From NCBI GenBank assembly GCA_963662155.1, contig OY759265.1:7144338-7208337 (forward strand): a stretch of DNA of 64,000 nucleotides, written 5' to 3'. The notes beneath the pieces are model-generated. The model was given only the letters and a program-made list of their open reading frames with translations. It was not told where the DNA came from and did not search any database. The translations under genes were made by a program, and so were the position numbers. The stretch's first letter is position 1; every line of letters begins with the position of its first letter. This DNA comes from Lamellibrachia columna (Eukaryota; Annelida; Polychaeta; Sabellida; Siboglinidae). This document shows positions 58,820 to 64,000 of this stretch, one piece after another.

Positions 58820-59340
58820 TATTGCATTGTTTCGTTGAGCAGATCCTTTCATGCGATGTGTCCTTGATTTGTGTGCAGTACAAATGTGTTGAGGCCTTAG
58901 TCATTTCCCTGCTGCTCTGGCATTGTTTCGTTGAGCACATATGTTTGTGTTGTTTGTCTTTGATTTGTGTGTGGTAAGAACGTGTGGAGTCGACAAAGAC
59001 ATTAGTCATCGGCTTAGTGCCCGTGCATTGGTTCAATGAGCAGCTCCTTTCATGTTATTTCTCTTAGATTTGTGTCTGTTAAGAAAGTGTGAAGGCCATA
59101 GTAATCGGTATGCTGCTCTAGCATTGTTTCATTGAGCAGATGTGTTTGTGTTGTTTGTCTTTGATTTGTGTGTGGTAACAACGTGTGGAGTCGGCAGAGG
59201 CATTACCAATCAGCTTGGATTAATTACTTACAGATTATTTCCTTTTTTTGTCTTTGATTTGTGTATGATAAGAAACTATGCAGGCCATTATAGTAATCGG
59301 CTTGCTGATTCAGCATTTTTTCATTGAGCAAGTCTTTGTT
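58820..59340. repeat. ~100-bp tandem repeat in alternating A/B order
   Basis: Five and a fraction copies of a roughly 96-104-bp unit starting CATTGTTTCGTTGAGCA and containing TTGATTTGTGTG(T/C). Copies 1, 3 and 5 share CCTTTCATG-type sequence, and copies 2 and 4 share TGTTTGTGTTGTTTGTCTTT, giving a dimeric higher-order period of about 200 bp. Confidence 0.85.
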
Positions 59341-59395
59341 TGAATAACGGCATAGCCGTTATACGGTCTGCTTGTTTACTGCATCCAGGCTATAA

Positions 59396-59830
59396 TTAAA
59401 ACCTGAATTTGTGTATATAAATGTTTTCAAAAGGGAAATATTTTACACCCTGAGACTGGTCCCTTTTGAACAAGTTGAATGTAATACAAAAAGCTTCAGA
59501 CATCTGCAGTAACTGGTAATTTAACACCAGCTCTGAATCCTGATTAACACCAGTATATGTGCACCTGTGAGGTACAGATGCACCAGTGAGCAGTCCAATG
59601 AATACATCTTGAAGACAATTTAAAAATATCCTCTCACAATACTCAGAGTGCCTCCCTCGCAAACAATAACTTTGGGTACTGGGAAGAGTATGAGGGTGGC
59701 GACCGCTCTGCCATCCAACTCCTCAAAGCATGTGCCCGTATCTACGGCCCACGAGTTAGCGTGTAGACACCGAGTGGGTTCATCGTCATTAACATTCTGT
59801 GCAGTACTGAGTGTATATTTAGTGAACTTT
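59396..59830 (-). other. Unrecognised coding relic with a frameshift
   Basis: Two overlapping minus-strand frames appear to be one protein interrupted by a frameshift near 59645. The first has NVNDDEPTRCLHANSWAVDT, GTCFEELDGRAVATLILFPV and PKVIVCEGGTLS. The second continues with YCERIFLNCLQDVFIGLLTG, ASVPHRCTYTGVNQDSEL and SEAFCITFNLFKRDQSQG. The composition is protein-like (ordinary residues, no repeats) but I do not recognise the family. It lies inside the segment bounded by the inverted GGCCGAGATCGACG blocks, so it may be element-encoded. Confidence 0.4.
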
Positions 59831-59942
59831 ATCACATTTTGTGCAGTTGTTCTACAGTAGTTGATAGTTTTTTAGCAGTGTTTTTTGGTATTATCAGATA
59901 TGACATTTGTGAAGCGTGTGTGAACAATATATACCGAATGTA

Positions 59943-59943
<1 letters not shown>

Positions 59944-60033
<90 letters not shown>

Positions 60034-60046
60034 CACACACACCCAC
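59944..60046. repeat. (GCAC)n and (CA)n microsatellite
   Basis: About 19 GCAC units followed by CA dinucleotides. A further TA tract is at 60171-60211. Open frames here are artefacts. Confidence 0.97.
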
Positions 60047-60169
60047 ACAATGTAATGATGAGTTGTACATATGTATAATTGACAATTTGTACGTTTTTTT
60101 CATAATAAACCACTTGGTATTATGGCATGATTACGTTGTGATTCCTATATAATTACATGTGTACGACTA

Positions 60170-60215
<46 letters not shown>

Positions 60216-60280
60216 GCAGCAATTCTTTACACATACCTTTCTCCAAGAAACTAATTTACAATAAATAGTTTACACTTGAC

Positions 60281-60510
60281 ATGAATCCACTTATCATAAA
60301 ATTGGTGGAATGGGTGGGCTGAGATTGACGTGGGCCGAGGTCAACACGGGCCGAGATCGACGGCCCGAGATCGCCAGGGGCCGAGATCGACGGACACATG
60401 AATCCACTTATCATAAAATTGGTGGAATGGGTGGGCTGAGATTGACGTGGGCCGAGGTCAACACAGGCCGAGATCGACGGGCCGAGATCGCCAGGGGCCG
60501 AGATCGACGG
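60281..60510 (+). repeat. Inverted-repeat block (right): 117-bp duplication rich in GGCCGAGATCGACG
   Basis: Two copies of a 117-bp unit (starts at 60281 and 60398) beginning ATGAATCCACTTATCATAAA and containing GTGGGCCGAGGTCAACAC and repeated GGCCGAGATCGACG words. The GC-rich part is the reverse complement of the block at 58425-58525. Confidence 0.9.
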
Positions 60511-61321
60511 ACCCCTATGGCGACGTTGCTAACGCTTCTCGGTTCGTTTTCTTGCAACGCAGCAGTTCGTGAATTATGGGTTACGTTTAGAATAACACCA
60601 TGTGACATTTCTTCGTAGAAACATCGGGAAGCTTCTGTTACATAGTACAGCTGGAATGCTTCTTCGAAAATCAAGCAGTGCCAACAATAAGGGTACGCTT
60701 GTGGGCGATAATAAGTTAACTGGGGGCCCCGTTAATAGGGAATATATAGCTGGGTTGTCGTTGTTATGTACACTGTAGGCTTACGGTCATGTTATCCATA
60801 TGAGACGTTTAAGTTTAATGTATATTTCAGGAGAATCCATTTGGAGGAGTTTTTGGTGTACATCTTTATGTACATGATTTATCAACGAAACAGTATATTG
60901 TTAATAATGTGTTGGGTTAGATGCTGACACAATATTTCAGGATATGCAAAGTGTACATTACATCACAATCAGTGTAATAAGTTATTCTGTGATGAAGATG
61001 AACAGGAAGTTCTTGTTAAATACATAATATTTTCATGAATAAGTCATGCCTACATTACTGTAGGATGGACCCTTGAAACAAGCTTTATGTGTAATGTTTC
61101 CCAGATAGATTGCCATGTAAATAACCTTGTAACAGTATTGTCTTAATTCACATATATTTTATGTTTTTAGAAGCAGATGACATCACTGCAAACCTCGCGA
61201 ACATGACTGCTGTGTTGAAACTAGAACATTGTGAACTGCCGGAAACAAACACAAACGATTCAGGATTACTTAGCACAATGTCAGGCATAGCCTAGGTCAG
61301 TCGCAAAGTCAAAAGTCAACA
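60511..61321. other. 5' flank of the 61.3-kb gene; possible 5' UTR exon
   Basis: No separate gene. TATGTTTTTAG|AAGCAGATGA at about 61166-61185 is an acceptor-like site conserved in the inverted copy at 32.38 kb, so the exon may start there with about 140 bp of 5' UTR or coding sequence in another frame. Confidence 0.4.
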
Positions 61322-62504
61322 ATGTCAGAAGTTACATCAGAGTCACAAGCAACAGTTCCATCAGGAATTGCCACAACACCTGAAGAGGATTTAAAACCAG
61401 AAGGGGGTCCAATGTCTCAAGTACATGTGGCCCAAATATTGGAAATGGTAGTGACTCCAACAGTGGAGTTGATTGCTCCAGAACACCAAATATTACCTAT
61501 AGATGACCATCCAGAACTTAATCTTGATATGCATATGTCACTACAAGACGTACCTGACAGTAGAAATGAAGAACCGACCAAATCTTGCCACCAAGAATCT
61601 GTGACTGATGCGATTTCAGATACTTGTGAATCTGTTACAAAAATACCTTTGAATGGAGATATAGTAGATGGTTGCAAGCCATTATGTCAAAGCGATATTG
61701 TTTCATCTGAGAATACTGAAGGAAATACATTAAGAAATGTTTGTCTCTCAACAAGAGGAGAAGGCAGCAGCACCGCATCAATATCAGGGACATTAGGTAG
61801 GGAAGAGAAATTGCTGGTTTCATGTGACACACTGAGGTGTGCATCGGGTTTAGAATGCTGCAACATGTTGGCTGCTAGAGCCACTGGGCTGGAAACATTG
61901 AATTTAGTGGATGAGGCATCTAACCAGTCCAAAGGGTGGCCCAGTGTGACCACAGCATGCTGCCTGGAACAACAGCTGCACAGTACAGAAGGGGAAAGTA
62001 CTGAAGTGGACAAATTAGTTGACTTTCACTGCCTAGAATCTGATGCTGACATCCTCGGAGAATTACAAGATGACCATTGGTTAGATCCCTTCTCTGTTCC
62101 CACCAACCCAAAGGACGCTCATGTGACATCACTGACACATGCAATGATTGCGTGGGATGTAACAGATCCTGTTGTTAAGACCCCTTCTGGAGAACTTGTT
62201 CCTAACCAAGGGGAGATAGGAGAGTATGTGGGTGATGGGGAATTTAAAAAGAAGGATGGTACAGATGACATACACACCATGGAAGAGTTTGGCAGTTGTG
62301 AAAACCAAGGGAATCAGTTTGAACAGAAGCTGTTGGGAAGTCAGGTTGACTTCCCTCTTGTTACCAGCAGCATGAAGCCTCAAAGTGAGGAGGTGGCAAA
62401 GATTTCACAAGTAGTGGGCACCAAAATTGCCTGGGAGGTGGACATTACTGAGCTGATTGGAAAGAAAGGGAGAGGGAAAAGGCCACGGAAAAATGTAACA
62501 GCAG
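61322..62504 (+). CDS. Unrecognised acidic protein, exon with start codon
   Basis: An open frame from an ATG at 61322 (MSEVTSESQATVPSGIATTP) to a consensus donor GCAG|GTAAGA (GT at 62505-62506), phase 1, 394 codons. It is rich in Ser, Thr, Glu and Asp with no transmembrane segment or signal peptide. A region with cysteines reads SCDTLRCASGLECCNM. It ends in a basic stretch (ELIGKKGRGKRPRKNVTAG) that could be a nuclear localisation signal or AT-hook-like patch. No domain is recognised. Later exons were not found; the ORF that continues past the donor runs into a (CA)n tract and is spurious. A decayed inverted copy lies 29 kb away at 31.37-32.45 kb, so the sequence belongs to a duplicated family. 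The frame is intact here and broken there, which favours this copy being the functional one. Confidence 0.6.
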
Positions 62505-62558
62505 GTAAGATCAATGTATATTTATACCTACTGACACATGCACACAAGGCGCGCGCAT

Positions 62559-62598
<40 letters not shown>

Positions 62599-64000
62599 CT
62601 GTGCAGATGACACGATACCATTAATTTTACCTGACCCTCACTCAGGCATGGGTTCTATTACAGACAATCTATTACTATTACTTCTTATTGTTTCTATATT
62701 CTATTACATTAATTCTAGTCTATTACTATTACCAGCATATCAAAGACTATTACTAGGTCATTATTACTATTGCTGAATGTCAATTAACTATTTTTTGATG
62801 GGTCTGTGAACCATAGAATTGCCTATGAACTCAGTCTTTGTGGTACTAGCTAAACATACATTTGTACACCATTTGAAGAACATTTGTCCAAATTTGAACA
62901 AAGGGTCTGTGTGGCAATGTTATCATGTGGCAATTGGCAATTTGAAAAAAGAACTCAGATGTTCGACTCAAATCAATGCTTCATTTGAATTCAATACAGA
63001 CTGCAGCTCCTGCTCTAAGATAACATTTGTTGCCTGCCTGCACATATCTGAAACCATGCCCTTTGTGTGTGCTAGGAATAGATGAAGCCATAACCACCCC
63101 ATTCCTATTATATATTACTATTACCCCATGCCTGCCCTCAATAGCAATTGTCATAACAAATATATGGTTGATTGATTTGCTAATATGTACAGATCTACTA
63201 ATACAGTAAAACAAATACACTAACATGGAAAGCAACTTGAGATGCAGACACTGCTGATAGAATCTTGACATCACTAAACATTTTCAACCTTCACTCAGCT
63301 ACTGTAACACCATCAATATACATCTACTGCTACAAGTACAACTTCAGTAGCTTACTCCCCATATGCATATCTTGACTGTTTTTCCCACACACACCTTTTT
63401 TATTTCCCCAAATACAACTTCATCCACAGGTACCTATTAGGACAGCTTTATCGAAACGATGTACATATCTGACAATATAATAAGACAACTTCTATAACAC
63501 CTAAATTCTTGGAAACCCGAGCTCAGAGGCACATCAAGACAATCTCAAAATTGGTATGTGACAGATTTCTTCACATACACCCATTTTGACTGCACTCCAT
63601 CTCCACAGACAGTTACTCACCTCGTATAATATGTGTGACACAATATTCCCTGTATAAGAATACCCCAATCACCAGTTAAATTGTTGACAGACTGTGGAAG
63701 ACTTGATCACAAAACAGCTGACTTGAGAAAAGGGCGACCACTTGGACAAGAGTGTCAAGTCAGTAGCCGAGCAGTGATAGAGAGAAAGATGCTTGACCTC
63801 AGGCGATGGTAAGTTATGCATATATGCTGGATGCAATTAAATGTGTGTGTTCTTCGTGTTTCAGGCAATTACCATTCTCGTCATTGTAATTAAGCAGTAA
63901 ATTGACATGAGAACAACCACACACTTATAATACTGTCCCATTGTAAAGTTTGTTCAGTAGTTTGATTTAGATTTTTATTTTGACAAAATATCAAATCCAT
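62505..64000. other. Presumed intron; no further gene seen
   Basis: Follows the donor at 62505. Contains a (CA)n microsatellite at about 62557-62597 and a TATTACTATTAC-type degenerate tract at 62660-62780. No downstream exon of the gene was recognised. Confidence 0.45.

Noticed and set aside
62507..62776. Continuation of the 61.3-kb ORF past GTAAGA
   Set aside because: Runs into a (CA)n tract and low-complexity sequence; the consensus donor makes this intron.

Overview
The window is eukaryotic nuclear DNA from an animal. Coding exons are short, far apart and bounded by GT/AG splice signals, and most of the sequence is AT-rich non-coding DNA, decayed transposons and tandem repeats. A Shaw/Kv3-type potassium channel, a DUF229-family gene, CR1/jockey-like LINEs with a PHD finger, Ty3/gypsy remnants and a tRNA-derived SINE together fit a repeat-rich, probably marine, invertebrate bilaterian (lophotrochozoan or cephalochordate are reasonable guesses). 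The sequence does not fix the species.

Host genes. (1) A Kv3/Shaw channel runs on the minus strand from about 19.4 kb to 8.7 kb. Four exons, all with consistent splice phase, encode the T1 domain and S1 to S3. The S4-pore-S6 part is not visible and probably lies beyond the left edge. (2) A large terminal exon of a DUF229 protein (sulfatase/phosphatase fold) lies at 42.7-44.5 kb, minus strand. (3) An unrecognised acidic protein exon lies at 61.3-62.5 kb, plus strand, with a decayed inverted copy at 31.4-32.4 kb. (4) A small intact His-Me/HNH-type nuclease ORF lies at 49.3-49.7 kb, framed by direct repeats that carry its own C-terminal tail.

Mobile DNA. Ty3/gypsy integrase relics lie at 0-0.9 and 27.2-28.0 kb. 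A 'HEADTR' family relic lies at 1.3-3.2 kb. LINE pieces lie at 16.1-17.5, 24.2-26.7 (apparently a 5' inversion with a degenerate 2A-like motif), 32.5, 35.6-36.4, 37.0-37.3, 39.1-41.9, 46.7-47.4, 50.6-51.2, 52.5-53.0, 54.4-54.6 and 55.0-57.7 kb. A SINE lies at 15.7-15.8 kb and a short TA-flanked DNA transposon with terminal inverted repeats at 53.86-54.44 kb. None of the LINE or gypsy copies looks active: they have stops, frameshifts and damaged catalytic motifs.

Tandem repeats. At least ten unrelated minisatellites occur, including 30 bp (3.7 kb long), 19 bp (1.3 kb), 32 bp (twice, unrelated), 20 bp, about 46 bp, 51 bp (2.65 kb) and 23 bp (inside a LINE). Several have higher-order structure or palindromic units, and the long open frames inside the 30-bp and 51-bp arrays come from repeat lengths divisible by three. 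The most notable observations are the nuclease ORF with its repeats, the 2A-like remnant, the array internal structures, and a 2-kb segment bounded by inverted GGCCGAGATCGACG-rich blocks.
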